Assembly (NCBI GenBank): GCA_028753945.1
Contig: JAPNXP010000001.1
Location: 7,430,501 to 7,494,500, forward strand
Length of the DNA: 64,000 nt
Reading direction: 5' to 3'
Source: Hexactinellida sp. DTS-2022
Lineage: Eukaryota; Porifera; Hexactinellida
The notes under the pieces were generated by a model that was not told where the DNA came from, ran no database searches, and saw only the letters and a list, made by a program, of their open reading frames with translations. A program made the translations under genes and the position numbers. Positions 45,863-56,821 of the stretch are shown in pieces. Numbering within the stretch: the first letter of the stretch is position 1; each line of letters starts with the position of its first letter.

Positions 45863-46422
45863 TCTATAAGAGAGGAATTGTTGAGGAATTGTTGTCTGTT
45901 TGTTTGTTTGTCCAGAATTAATTGGAAAGACTACGAGTCCCAGAAAGCTGAAAATTAGTATACAGGGGTAATTTTGTACTGCGACAACGATCTATTGGTT
46001 TTTGAAGAGAAATATTCACATTTGAAGGTGACAAAATATGTTAGCCAATTAAATTCGAGGGTTTGTTAGTATGGATTTGCAGATTTCATCAATTAGTATA
46101 AATAGATTGTGCATAATAGAAATATTTTATGAGGCTGCAATCTGATTGATTGAAAATAAATTCGTTTAACCAATCAATCATTTGTCTATTCTATTGCCTG
46201 TTTTTCTTTTAGTATTATTTTGATTCGAGCTTTCTTATCGTACAACTGAAATTTATTGAGCTAATAAAACTCATTATTAATGTGATTGCTTTTTGGGGAG
46301 GGAAAGGCCGCGAAGCGGCCGTTAATTGTATTGCGTAGTGCCTAACACGAACGAACAAAAGTAGCGAAGCGACTTTTGTGAGAGAGTGATCCGTCGCGAA
46401 GCGACCGAGACCGAAGGGCTCG
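45863..46422 (+). mobile_element. Helitron-like element, family A (copy 8)
   Basis: A 560-bp copy that starts just two bases (TA) after copy 7, and whose CTCG end directly abuts the 5' part of copy 9. Head-to-tail junctions of this kind are known for Helitrons. Confidence 0.88.
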
Positions 46423-47516
46423 TATTATTAAATCTCGATTGTTGTTTGTGTGTGTGTGTGTTTGTCCGGATTGTATTAAAGTGATGGGGGACTAGAAACC
46501 GCAATTAATATTGGGATATAAACTAACTTTCAAATGTTATAGTAATAGGTAAACAAATGTTATTAAGGTAAACAATTATGCTGAACACGAATTTCGCGTT
46601 TATAAATTTCTCATATTAATATTTGTTGTTGTTGTTTACACAAAATAGGTAAACAAATTAATGAAAATTCAAAATCAACCTAGAAGTTAGCTTTCAACGG
46701 GTATTATAGGTAAACAAGTATGCCGAACACGAATTTCGCGTTTATAAATTTCTCATATTAATATTTGTTGTTGTTGTTTACACAAAATAGGTAAACAAAT
46801 TAATGAAAATTCAAAATCAACCTAGAAGTTAGCTTTCAACGGGTATTATTGGTAAACAAGTATGCCGAACACGAATTTCGCGTTTATAAATTTCTCATAT
46901 TAATATTTGTTGTTGTTGTTTACACAAAATAGGTAAACAAATTAATGAAAATTCAAAATCAACCTAGAAGTTAGTTTTTAACGAGTATTATAGGTAAACA
47001 AGTACATATGCTGAACACGATTTTCGCGGTTAAAATTTTCTAATATGAATATTTGTTGTTGTTGTTTACACAAAATAGGTAAACAAATTAATGAAAATTC
47101 AGAATCAACCTAGAAGTTAGTTTTCAACGGGTATTATAGGTAAACAAGTATGCTGAACACGAATTTAGCGTTTAAATTTTCTAATATGAATATTTGTTGT
47201 TGTTGTTGTTGTTGTTTACTCAAAATAGCTAAACAATTTAATGAAAATTCAAAATCAACCTAGAAGTTAACTTTCAATAGGTATTATGAGTAAACAAGTG
47301 TGCTGAACATGAATTTCGCATTTATAAAATTCTAATATGAGTATTTGTTGTTGTTGTTGTTGTTGTTTACACAAATAGGTAAACAAATTTATGAAAATTA
47401 GATAGCTATCTACCATTTCCATGGTAGAAAATGTGAGGAGTAAGGCCGCTCAGCGGCCGTTAACTTGAGGTGCGTAGCACCGATCTGTCGCAAAGCGACC
47501 GAGACCGAAGGGCTCG
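46423..47516 (+). mobile_element. Helitron-like element, family B (copy 9)
   Basis: Starts TATTATTAAATCTCG, the family B 5' end missing its first bases, which suggests that copy 8 inserted into it. It has TTTG-type repeats, about five internal 140-bp units, and a 3' hairpin run: CTACCATTTCCATGGTAG, GGCCGCTCAGCGGCC, GGTGCGTAGCACC, GTCGCAAAGCGAC and the terminal one. It mirrors copy 5 on the other side of the family A copies. Confidence 0.85.
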
Positions 47517-47845
47517 TAGATTATTAAAACTCGATTATTGTGTGTTTGTCCGGATTGTATTAAAGTGATGGGAGATTATAAATCGCATTTATAATTGAGA
47601 TAGAGACTAAGTTCCAAATGTTATAATTTCGCAATTTCTAATTTCCATATTAATATTTGTTGTTGATGTTTACAAGAATAGGTAAACAAATTAATGAAAA
47701 TTCAAAATCAAAACGTCACTTGACTCACTTTCCACCATTTTCCATTTTCAGAAAGGGTGTGAGTAAGGCCGCAGACTCAGAGTGTCCGTTAACTTGAGGT
47801 GCGTAAAACCGATCCGTCCCAAAGCGACCGAGACCGAAGGGCTCG
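47517..47845 (+). mobile_element. Helitron-like element, family B (copy 10), internally deleted
   Basis: A 329-bp copy directly following copy 9, with one degraded internal unit and mutated hairpins (for example GTCCCAAAGCGAC). It ends CTCG followed by T. Confidence 0.75.
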
Positions 47846-48105
47846 TATTAATTAATTAATGATTTATCGAAAAGTTCCAACACGGGCCCCCTCTGGTCCC
47901 TGGCCCCAAAGGGCCAGGAGACCCCCCTTTCACGGGTCCTGCTTATGAGTCTGAGTCAATCAAGAGCTATATATAGACTATTTTATATAGTACATAGCAT
48001 ATCAGGATTATCCCTAAGGATCGTCAGAAAATCTAATTATTGAAGATTGTTGCCACCTATTTAGGCAGTACTATTCACAGTAGTTTCAAGTTCCGCCAAT
48101 CAATT

Positions 48106-48380
48106 CAGAGGCGGATCCAGGGGGGGGGCCAGGGGGCCTGGGCCCCCCCTTCGAAACTGAAATTGACTGAAATTTAGGCTGAAATTGAGAAAATATTTAA
48201 GAAACTTCAGCTTCAAGTTTGAACTATGGCACCTTATAAAGAAATTATCGTTTAAAATGACTGAGTGTATATAACTAAAAAAAAATCTGGGGGTTACCCC
48301 ACAGACCCCCTTATAAGTTGGTCGCTACACTCGCATTTTTCTTGGGCCCCCCCTTTTCAATGTGTCTGGATCCGCCACTG
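48106..48380. mobile_element. CAGAGGCGGATCCAG MITE with 5-bp direct repeat
   Basis: Runs from CAGAGGCGGATCCAGG to CTGGATCCGCCACTG with CAATT directly on both sides (48101-48105, 48381-48385). Runs of G and C lie just inside the ends. Related to 59414-60075, which also has a 5-bp repeat. Confidence 0.75.
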
Positions 48381-48660
48381 CAATTCTGGATAATGACCCA
48401 ATATTTTCTTCCTATCATTTCGGAAACGGGATCAAGTTGTGCATTCACTAACTATACAAATTAAAGTTAACAATTTTTTCCCAAGAATTCATTGGATTAG
48501 CAAAGCAAGTGCAAGTTCCCGAAGCATAAATTTATATTAATAAGTTGATAAGTTACATAATACTATATATAATATTATCCCTAATTTACGTATACGTATA
48601 CTACTTGCTAACAAAACAGTTAGCGTATTTCTAACTACAGTTGAGACGATTTTTTTCGAA

Positions 48661-50774
48661 TTACTTCTTCCTAGCAGAACTCAGGATAATGTCAGTTGCT
48701 TTCTCTCCTACCATCATAGTCGCCGCTTGCGTATTCCCGGTTAAAATGGTGGGAATAATGGAGGCATCCACCACTCTCAGACCCTGAACCCCATATACCG
48801 ACAGAGTTTCAGGCGACACGACTGATAATGCGTCGATTTCAGGTCCCATCTTTGCAGTTCCGACAAAATGATGACAACTTTGTGCACTATTTAGTATATA
48901 TTCCCTTAGCGCATCATGACTCGTTTCATTCTGTGGGTACAACAGCTGATCAAACCAATTTATCATTCCCTTTCCGGAACCAACATTAATTGCCTTTTGA
49001 AGTGCATCAATAGAACGCTCTAGATCTCCATCTTCTGCATAATAATTTAGGTCGATTAATGGCATATCGAAAATGTTATTAGACTGTAGTTTGATATTTC
49101 CTCGGCTATTTAACTTCAGGATGCAAGGGTGTAACCAGTAAGAATTTTGTTGATCGAGTGGAAGGCTCATTCCAACCATTTTTCCACTCGTCATTAAAAC
49201 CTGAACATCAGTACTAACATCACTTAGTGTAGTTTGGCTAGGCATGGTAGAGGGCCAGAAAATAACTGCACCGAGCATGCCGTATGGCTGCGGGTCGACT
49301 GTCTGTTTTGACAGAAAACCTGCTGTCAATAGGATGTCATCCTGTAAATTTTTTCCTACACCAGGCGAGTCGTGTATGACTCCAATCCCCAGACTTTCAA
49401 GGTGCTCATGTGGACCAATTCCGGATAGCATTAATATGCGCGGTGTTCCAATTGAACCAGCACAAAGGATGACTTCATTGTTGGCATACACTTGTTGCAC
49501 AACTTCAGGTTGAGTCTGCATATCGTAGAACTCAACTCCTATACAACTGTTTTGCTCATCAAATAATACCCGACTCACAAGCACATCAGTACGGATATTA
49601 CAGTTGCCACAGTTTGCAGATTGGATGTAAGTACGAAATGCAGTCTCACGCTGCATCTGTTTGTCAATTAGAAACTGGAATGAAGCAATCCCGAACTGAC
49701 TAACTGACAGGTTGTAGTCCGGATTGTACGGAATCCCAAATTCTCCACAGCTGTTAATAAGAGATAGAATGAAATCGTTCGTTTCTGAATGATGAATATT
49801 GAATTTGTCTTCAATTCTTTCAAAATACGGCTTAACAGACTCGTAATCCCATCCGATGCAACCTTCTTCAGCCCATTGATCGAAGCCTCCTTTTCCGCCG
49901 CGTACATATGCCATGGCATTGTGAACCTATTGGGAGTGAGAGTAAGTTTATTGTACTGTAAACAGTCCTGATTTTACTAATAATTCTCTTAAGAAAAGCA
50001 CCTGTACTAATTAATTTTTGTATTATTTTCAGTAGTAGTCGGCAATTTTTTTCTCATTAAAAGGCCCAAGTTACAAATCCAATTTTACTGTTGCCCAGAC
50101 ATACATGCACATGTACATTAGCAGACAAAAGGGAATAAACCCAAGCTTAGATTCGAACTAAATATAATAATCAACTGTCTACTAATCGTATTTTACGGCA
50201 TAGACACAGTAATTCCTTTTTGTACACACGTGGTAACAACAAAATAATTATATGAGAACCCTTGCCGCATGATTCCTAGTTTGCCAGTTGCGCTTGCGTT
50301 TGATATGACCAAAGTTACTTGTCTGATAATTTATTAACTACGTGTACACCAATTTGCTGTTGACTTTTAATAACAGTTGCTGTTTTGTTAATAGTAGGAC
50401 ACTACTGGCGAAATTAAATTAAAATAAGCCCTCAAACTTAATATTAGTACAATGCTAATTGCTATTATGCTAACCTGACAGCCACCCAGTGCCTTTGCAC
50501 TTGAAATATTAATTATTCGGTCTTTCATATGCTTCTGAGGTGTACTTTTGTACCCCCAATCGAGGGATGGGATCTTTGAGACAGCGGACCATCTTTTCGG
50601 ATCAGTTACAATTGGGTTAAAACAAGAGACGCCGTTTCCTCGCTCTAGCACCAGCACTTTGAATCCAGTTTCAGACAGTCGAGATGCTACAATTGAACCA
50701 GCAGCACCACACCCAATTACTATATAGTCAAACACTGTTGTACTTTTGATGATGTTGACATGTTTAGTAGCCAT
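48661..50774 (-). CDS. GMC-family FAD-dependent oxidoreductase
   Basis: Two exons: 50774-50475 and 49926-48661, with a 548-bp GT-AG phase-0 intron; 521 aa. GMC enzymes oxidise alcohols such as choline or glucose with FAD; the substrate cannot be told here. The N-terminus carries the FAD Rossmann motif VIGCGAAGSIVASRL (about residues 18-32) and the ERG that closes it. The GMC signature is rebuilt across the intron as ALGGCQ then VHNAMAYVRGG. The second signature GSIGTPRILMLSGIGP is present. Near the C-terminus are the catalytic pair, His in SCHHFVGTAKMG and Asn in TGNTQAATM. No signal peptide is obvious. At 521 aa it is a little shorter than choline dehydrogenase (about 590). Confidence 0.93.
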
Positions 50775-51310
50775 TCTTTAAATAGTCCCTCAGTTCTGCA
50801 CCTTATTAGTTCGATCAAAATATAGAATATGGTTAACTATGTAGAAATAACGAATGAACTCAGTATAGTCTGTTAGTTAGATTTGTGAGCCTTTTAAATC
50901 AAATTATAATTTATCTCTTTAGAACTCTAATGAAGTACCATATCATATAACACATATAATTTGATATTTGTATTTTGCAGTACACTTGAACAGTTGAACT
51001 GGCAACTTTTCATAGAAAATGTTGTATTGGGGGGGGGGGGGGGGGGAAGTCTGCTAGGGGTTTTGGGGGATAGGCCTCCCTTGAAATTTTATTGTAAATT
51101 TAAGGGGCTGTGAGAGTGATGGTGGGTTTTGGCACCTATATATCTACTGAATCACGTCTTTTAAAATCCACAGCATTTTGCCCCTCTGTATAAAACATTG
51201 ACTGGTGTAATAACTCTAAGTGGGATCGGACTTGTCACTAGTCCATGTGTGAATTGAATTTACTTCCTTACTAATGGGTTGCTTAAATTAGTTCTACGTT
51301 CATATGCATA
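50775..51310. other. Non-coding stretch
   Basis: No gene is visible. It contains a run of 17 Gs near 51030-51046, followed by a GGGGGATAGG segment, probably part of a decayed MITE. Confidence 0.4.
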
Positions 51311-51706
51311 CAAGCCATTCGTTCTCGGTCGCTTGACGACAGATAACTTAACCGCTACTCGGTCTGGTTTTTTTAAAATGTAAATTACAACTATAAATAT
51401 TCATTATATAGAACAACAATAAATGCGAAATTCGTGTTGAACATACTCGTTTAGTATGTTTACCTATAATAATATTAGTCTATCTCAATCAGGGTCGGCG
51501 GAAGAGGGGCGGCCTGGGGCCTGGGCCGCCCCACTTTTTCTGTGATTTTTTTGGTACTCTGAAATTTCTCGGGCGTGTTTTTGACTCTGCAATCCTCACA
51601 ATTATCATCATAATACAAGGCCGCCCCACCTCTCACGAGCTTCCGCCGGCCCTGATCTCAATTATTGTAGTATATGCACTTTCTATTCCCCCATCACTTT
51701 AAATAG
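51311..51706 (-). mobile_element. Decayed Helitron-like element, family B (copy 11), split by a MITE
   Basis: A mutated 3' end on the minus strand (plus-strand AAGCCATTCGTTCTCGG) is followed by family B sequence (GCGAAATTCGTGTTG, GTTTACCTATAATA) and, beyond the MITE at 51490-51654, by the 5' block TTTCTATTCCCCCATCACTT. Confidence 0.65.
51490..51654. mobile_element. hAT-type MITE with intact 8-bp TSD, nested in copy 11
   Basis: A 165-bp element from CAGGGTCGGCGGAAG to CTTCCGCCGGCCCTG, flanked by ATCTCAAT on both sides (51482-51489 and 51655-51662). Confidence 0.92.
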
Positions 51707-52126
51707 TCACATGCATTAATATGCCCAATTGCCTTTCTTGCTTGTACTTGTAGTCTGGTATCCATATTATGTTGTATTCTTACATATTTGTTAATAGCTT
51801 ATAAGTAATCAATTATGGCTACTCCATTAACGAAGTGGCCCGGAGTGGCCCGGGGAAGTGCCGGATTTTTCAAAAGTGGCCCGAGGATAAACTAATTGAA
51901 GAGCCCTGCTGTACAATAACAATAAATATTGTAGCAATAATTATAATAGCAAATTGAGATATTGTAATGGAATTTATTCCATTACATATCACAATTAAAT
52001 TCTTGCTATTCCTTTATAAATTGGTTATTCATGTAATTAACACTCAATTATATTGAGAATAGATCTTGAGAAAACAGGTGATAAAGAATAACAAAGGTAG
52101 TAAGAATCTAATAGCAATTTGTCATC

Positions 52127-52950
52127 CATGGTCCTTGTAGTATTTACGAAGTTGCTCCAATTTGCCTGATTCTAGATATGTAAGATCCGGTACTTGGAGG
52201 AATGCATAGGTTGGACGAATTAAACTTGCTGGGAGAAATGGTATTGCCATGAGATTTCTTATGAACTTGGCAGTTTCAGGATTACCATGAAAATTCTGAA
52301 CAAGCCCGAGCTTCTGAGTTTTGGCCCAGATACGTTGGGTAAAGTGGAACCAACATCCCTGATTTTTAATGGCGGGATAAATTTATTTCATAGAATTTCG
52401 CGGTGCTGGTTCCCAGTCAGAAATAGAGATTTTCGGTATGAAATCTGGATGAGAGAATGGATCTTAGCTATTATTGCAGTATAGAGTTCTTGATCTTTAG
52501 AGGTCATTAAACAATGTATGCCTGGGAGTGCATGTCGATCAATTACCACGAATACTGTCCATAATTGGGAGAATTGGGTTGGTAGTGTATAAAATGTCCC
52601 ATCAGACTGAATTTTGGGAATTTCTGATAAGTAATTTTTAATGTGTTGAGAATAAAAGACAACAGCAGTATGGTTATTAGTCGTGACAGTAAATTTGTAG
52701 TGAGTCGCAAAAGTAGATTCGGGTAACATAACTGAGAATTCTATAGCTGTAAGGGGGATCTTAGGTTACAATCTTCTCCTAGAACGGTACGTAGAAGACT
52801 CACACTCATTGAAAGAAATTTCAGTTGCAAACTGACTAGTTCTTCGAAAATCTTCCTTAAATTATCTTGAGTAGTTTGAGCCATTTTCTTACATTTTGTC
52901 TTCAATTCATAAACTCCTGATCTGTACTCATCAATGCCATGGTTATGAAT
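52127..52950 (-). pseudogene. Decayed MULE transposase (FLYWCH/animal type)
   Basis: The minus strand gives, in order, pieces of a MULE transposase: a helical segment KMAQTTQDNLRKIFEELVS (near 52880), the DDE core start SDGTFYTLPTQFSQLWTVFV with first catalytic Asp (near 52620), and a C-terminal part LMAIPFLPASLIRPTYAF (near 52230). The longest open piece is 52388-52729. The frame is broken at both ends, and the central region after the core is missing, so it is not functional. It is not related at visible level to the OTU transposon at 0.7-6.2 kb. No TIRs were found. Confidence 0.7.
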
Positions 52951-53285
52951 TGTATTGGGATATTCAAATTAGTTTATAATTTTAATTTAGCTGTCCCTTT
53001 ACACCCAATTTTTGATAAAACACATCTGAGGTATGTTGTATTTTCTTTCATTTTATATTTAGAATACTTAAACCCATCGGTTGTTGTAAGAATTTTTCCA
53101 TTACTACGCCTATAGCTGTCTGATATGTATTCCATAGTTGAAGATGTAAATATTACAATAGTATCAAGCGGCCAAAAAACTTTTTATACCAGAGAAGCAA
53201 GTTGTTTGGAATTCACATAAAATGTGATTTCTCAAAACAAACCTATTCAGCAATTATTCCCCATTGGCAACAGCCATACAAATGA

Positions 53286-53512
53286 ATGAGTCGAGCTATC
53301 GACAACATATGTAAAAATGAGTCGAGGTACCGACAACATATGTAAAACTGAGTCGAGCTATCGACAACATAGTCAAAAAGTGAGTCGAGCTATCGACAAC
53401 ATATGTAAAAATGAGTCGAGCTATCGACAACTTAGTCAAAAACTGAGTCGAGCTATCGACAACATGGTAAATTCGAGCTTATCGACAACATAACAATTCG
53501 AGCTAATGCAGC
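53286..53512. repeat. Minisatellite of about 32 bp with a dyad in each unit
   Basis: About seven units, each containing GTCGAGCTATCGAC (5-bp stem, 4-nt loop), separated by AACATATGTAAAAATGA or AACATAGTCAAAAA variants. The unit at 53317 has GTCGAGGTACCGAC, changed on both sides of the dyad but still self-complementary. The last two units are shortened. Eukaryotic context and conserved spacers exclude a CRISPR array. Confidence 0.85.
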
Positions 53513-53881
53513 GCTCCCGTAGAAATCTCATACAACAGTACTAAATTAATTTCGTGTTAAATCAGATTAAATTGAGGCAATCTAACGATAATAATTTACA
53601 CCTCACATTATATCGGTGAAGTCTAAATCGCAGGCTGTACTTAGGCCCCCTAAGCCCCCCTTACACACGAATAGCCGCCCTCCCCTCCACTGGTGTCATG
53701 ACTAGATTTGTTAATGTAGCTCACTATTTTATGCAGAAATTAACAACAAATGATATTAATTAATAGCATTTAGAAATAAAATACAAAAAATAAGATGAAA
53801 ATATATTGGAATAATCTCAGACACACCATGCACTGATTGAGCAGTTAAACTTAGTCTTGTGTTGAATGAGATGTTAGTTGC
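53513..53881. other. Non-coding stretch downstream of the HMGL-like gene
   Basis: No gene is visible. I found no canonical AATAAA on the minus strand just past the stop codon at 53882. Confidence 0.4.
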
Positions 53882-55594
53882 TTATGAAAGTGGACTTCCA
53901 GTTTCATCCATCATAGCTGAGAAAAGCCCTTGCTTGAAAGTGACAGAGAGCAGTTCGGTGAGATCACTGATCTTGGGGTATTCTTCCATTGCCCATTTTA
54001 CATAGACCATAAATTCTGACCACTCCACTTTCCCATCCTTGTCCATGTCCAGAGCTTTTATACTCTTTCTTGCATCTTCACAATCCAAACTGCTATAGTA
54101 GGGTGCTAGGAACTTTTTGAAGAAAGTTTCAAAATTTATTGAGTCATTTTCTTGATCTGCTTGGCTTGATTCAGAAAGTAGTTCGTCCCAAATAAGACGG
54201 AGTTGGGAACTTAGCAGTTTCCATTGCACTGTATTGATTTCAAACTTGTTAATTACATCTCTCATCTTCTTGTTAAGATGGCCGCCACTCCGGTCAAATA
54301 GCATAGCCAGTCCCACTGGACTCATGTATTCCTCCTTTCGATTCCCTATCAAATCTTCCACCATCTTCTTTTTCATTGAGGCTATTATCTCAGGTGTGAA
54401 GTCTGGATTGTGACCAAATGTCTTCTTCAAGTGTTGTAGCATCATCTCATTTGTGGATAGCGTGCTGACGCGAATTGGCTTCTCTTCATTAAAGAAGTAA
54501 GCTATATCCAAGAATCTGTTTGGTGGCAGACCACCCCCCACCCTGTCGAACTCAAAGACGTAGTCTAGAGTTCTTTCCCCGTACACACATTGCCGCGGGT
54601 GTGGAGCAAAGCCTGTGGTTAATTTAGTCACTTCGATGGCAGCAGTCCTCAAGTAGGTACAGTTGTATTTCTTCAGCACTTTCTTGTTGCCGAGACGAAT
54701 GAGGTTCATTAGTGTGATAGTTGAGCACGCGTGTCCGACCGGGGCTCCCTCCTCGCACACACTGGCCCAGATCCCATTTGCTCCCGTCTTGAGGCACTCC
54801 AGCTGAACTGTGTCTCCCAGGCCCCAGTTATGGTGGACATGTACCAACAGATGACCGTCCTTCCATCCGACAGCGTTCATAATCTTACGAACTGCTTGGG
54901 TCCAGGACGACATTTCATTATGCAGAAAGTTCCCAGTTGGTTCCTCGTACATGATACCTATGGGGCGCTTCAGCTCGTCTAAGGATCCCAGGAATTTTAC
55001 CACTTCTAGTACCCGATCCGGACAGATGGATATCGCGAACTCAAAATCCCTAAAGTTTATAAATATTTTCGACTTAGGACACATTTCCTGCTTTATCCAC
55101 TCAATTCTCCTCAGCAACAACTGGCACACCTCTTTAATGCCGCACTTCCTTATCCAGTCTATGCGCTCGTCTGCCAGGTCCACCTCAATGATGGGATTAC
55201 GGAGCTTCAAATCTTTCATCTTGCGAAGGTTAGCTGGAATCGATTCCATATCAATGGCGCCATTTATGATATCAGCTGTGAAATCAACAAACCCAAACAT
55301 CTTTGACATATCCTCGCCGCTCTCGACTACCTGCTTAACGAACACGTCATCGACACGATCGACATCTGAGAAGGCTGCTACTACGATGTATTCAAAGCCA
55401 CACTTTTTGACTTCTTTAAATATCTTCCACTTATCTTCTAGCGTGTGGCCCCTCACTTGGCTGACGGTGCTCTCACGGAGGGAGTTGTCCAACACGAAAC
55501 AATCCAACTGGCGAAGAACTTCTTGTTCTTCTTTTTGTTCTTTTGCAACTTTAGTCAGATGAGTGAGTGTGTTTCTAATTGCACTGCAAGACAT
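53882..55594 (-). CDS. HMGL/DRE-TIM-like barrel protein with C-terminal EF-hand
   Basis: Intronless, 570 aa from the preferred start at 55594; the frame stays open to an ATG at 55636 (584 aa). The N-terminal two thirds resemble the HMG-CoA lyase / homocitrate synthase / pyruvate carboxylase TIM barrel: an LRESTVSQVRGHT strand in the position of the family's DRE loop, and VHVHHNWGLGDT with the HxH metal-binding pair. CSTITLMNLIRLG follows. In place of the usual Asp-Arg-Glu there is Leu-Arg-Glu. The C-terminal region has one clear EF-hand, DMDKDGKVEWSEF, preceded by a weaker helical unit, so calcium control is plausible. The TATA box at 55654-55662 predicts a start site near 55631, too close to the first ATG; the second ATG (AAG ATGT context) is favoured. 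The substrate is unknown. Confidence 0.85.
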   Translation of the reverse strand: MSCSAIRNTLTHLTKVAKEQKEEQEVLRQLDCFVLDNSLRESTVSQVRGHTLEDKWKIFKEVKKCGFEYIVVAAFSDVDRVDDVFVKQVVESGEDMSKMFGFVDFTADIINGAIDMESIPANLRKMKDLKLRNPIIEVDLADERIDWIRKCGIKEVCQLLLRRIEWIKQEMCPKSKIFINFRDFEFAISICPDRVLEVVKFLGSLDELKRPIGIMYEEPTGNFLHNEMSSWTQAVRKIMNAVGWKDGHLLVHVHHNWGLGDTVQLECLKTGANGIWASVCEEGAPVGHACSTITLMNLIRLGNKKVLKKYNCTYLRTAAIEVTKLTTGFAPHPRQCVYGERTLDYVFEFDRVGGGLPPNRFLDIAYFFNEEKPIRVSTLSTNEMMLQHLKKTFGHNPDFTPEIIASMKKKMVEDLIGNRKEEYMSPVGLAMLFDRSGGHLNKKMRDVINKFEINTVQWKLLSSQLRLIWDELLSESSQADQENDSINFETFFKKFLAPYYSSLDCEDARKSIKALDMDKDGKVEWSEFMVYVKWAMEEYPKISDLTELLSVTFKQGLFSAMMDETGSPLS

Positions 55595-55653
55595 CTTGTT
55601 GTGAGTATTGTTATTGAGATTTGATTCAGTTTGCATTTACTCATTACCCTGCT

Positions 55654-55662
55654 CCTTATATA
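55654..55662 (-). promoter_or_regulatory. TATA box of the HMGL-like/EF-hand gene
   Basis: The minus strand reads TATATAAGG. Its distance to the two candidate ATGs (about 26 and 68 nt) favours translation from 55594. Confidence 0.6.
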
Positions 55663-55836
55663 CATACTCGCACAGTTTTCAAAAGTGCTTAATTTTAAAT
55701 TTTACATACTATTGCAAGCACGATAGTTGTTTGCGTTGTATTTAAGCTCAAGAAGTTGAGCCAGTCAACACTTACAAATGAGTTTTTTTTCTTAACTATT
55801 AGTACTTACATATTAGTATCAATATGTGATATTAGT

Positions 55837-56273
55837 TAGGGCTGAAACGAATATTCGAAATGTAACGAACGAACCTTTTTCTAAACGAACGAATATTCGA
55901 ATATTCGTTCGTTTGGATGACTAAGCATTAAATCAATTTCAAGAGACAAAATACATTGGAAAATAGGTTTTTGATAATGTTAGAATGGTATAATAATAGT
56001 CACAAAGTGTATTATACACAAGTTGACAAATAATCAGCTAGTTTAAGTGGGAATATATATTTACTATATCTCTCAGCTATACAAAAGTCTTGTTTTGCCC
56101 AAAATTAGTTAACGAATATCCGTTTCAATCTAATATTCGTCCAAACGAATATTCGTTTCGTAACGAATATTCGTTTGCAAACGAACGAATATTCGTTCAA
56201 TCATTTCGAACGAATATTCGTTCAATCATTTCGAACGAATATTCGAATATTCGGTATATTCGTTTCAGCCCTA
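55837..56273. mobile_element. TAGGGCTG MITE (hAT-type) with intact 8-bp TSD
   Basis: Ends TAGGGCTGAAACGAATATTC and GAATATTCGTTTCAGCCCTA-like are inverted (a GTATATTC variant lies between), flanked by ATATTAGT on both sides (55829-55836, 56274-56281). ACGAATATTCGTT palindromes recur through the right half, including a small tandem duplication near 56190-56235. Confidence 0.9.
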
Positions 56274-56281
56274 ATATTAGT

Positions 56282-56813
56282 TACTGCATTAATATAGTAA
56301 ATTAGGGCTGTATAAGCCTATAAGGGCACCCTCCGAAATACAGCACAAAATTATTCTCCCGATGATCTCGGAGGTTTACCTGTATAACTTTTTCACAAAT
56401 ATCCCAGGGTATATTGAGCACCTTTTATCATTGTTTCCGAAATATAATTTGAAATGCAACTAACTAAATTTTATTATTCAGCACGATAAGATTAGCGAAA
56501 CCATCATTTGGTTGCTTTCGGTATTTTCTCCTATGGCAAAAGATTATACCAGGTCTACTATTGTCTAGTAATCATGATATATATTATTAGTCATTTAGCA
56601 TTATCCTTATATATTTCTTGTTTAATTTAGTATGCTTTCAAATAATGAAATACTACTAATTTATGCAATTAATTTACTATATAAGCTATTTTATAATACC
56701 ACGCACTGACGAATTAGATATTAGTCGAAATTAGTCATTTGCGCAATTAACTAGTCTATTGCCGAAGTCAACAAACCATCATTAGTTTTCAGATTTTTCA
56801 GGCTTCTATTTTA
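56282..56813. other. Non-coding stretch with a MITE remnant
   Basis: At about 56305-56387 the sequence recalls the 15159-15343 MITE (CTCCCGATG, TCGGAGGTTTACCTGTATA). The remainder is AT-rich with no gene. Confidence 0.45.
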
Positions 56814-56821
56814 ATGTGGGA

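Noticed and set aside
45764-45958. Short open frames repeated at Helitron-like 3' ends (also 33090-33272, 46322-46504, 62737-62931)
   Set aside because: They read through conserved hairpins, occur on either strand, and share no start or codon pattern; they are products of the repeat DNA.
53286-53512. CRISPR-like regular repeat array
   Set aside because: The spacers are nearly the same as one another and the setting is eukaryotic with introns; it is a minisatellite.
56090-56305. 71-codon open frame rich in NEYSF repeats
   Set aside because: It lies inside the TAGGGCTG MITE and simply translates its ACGAATATTCGTT palindromes.
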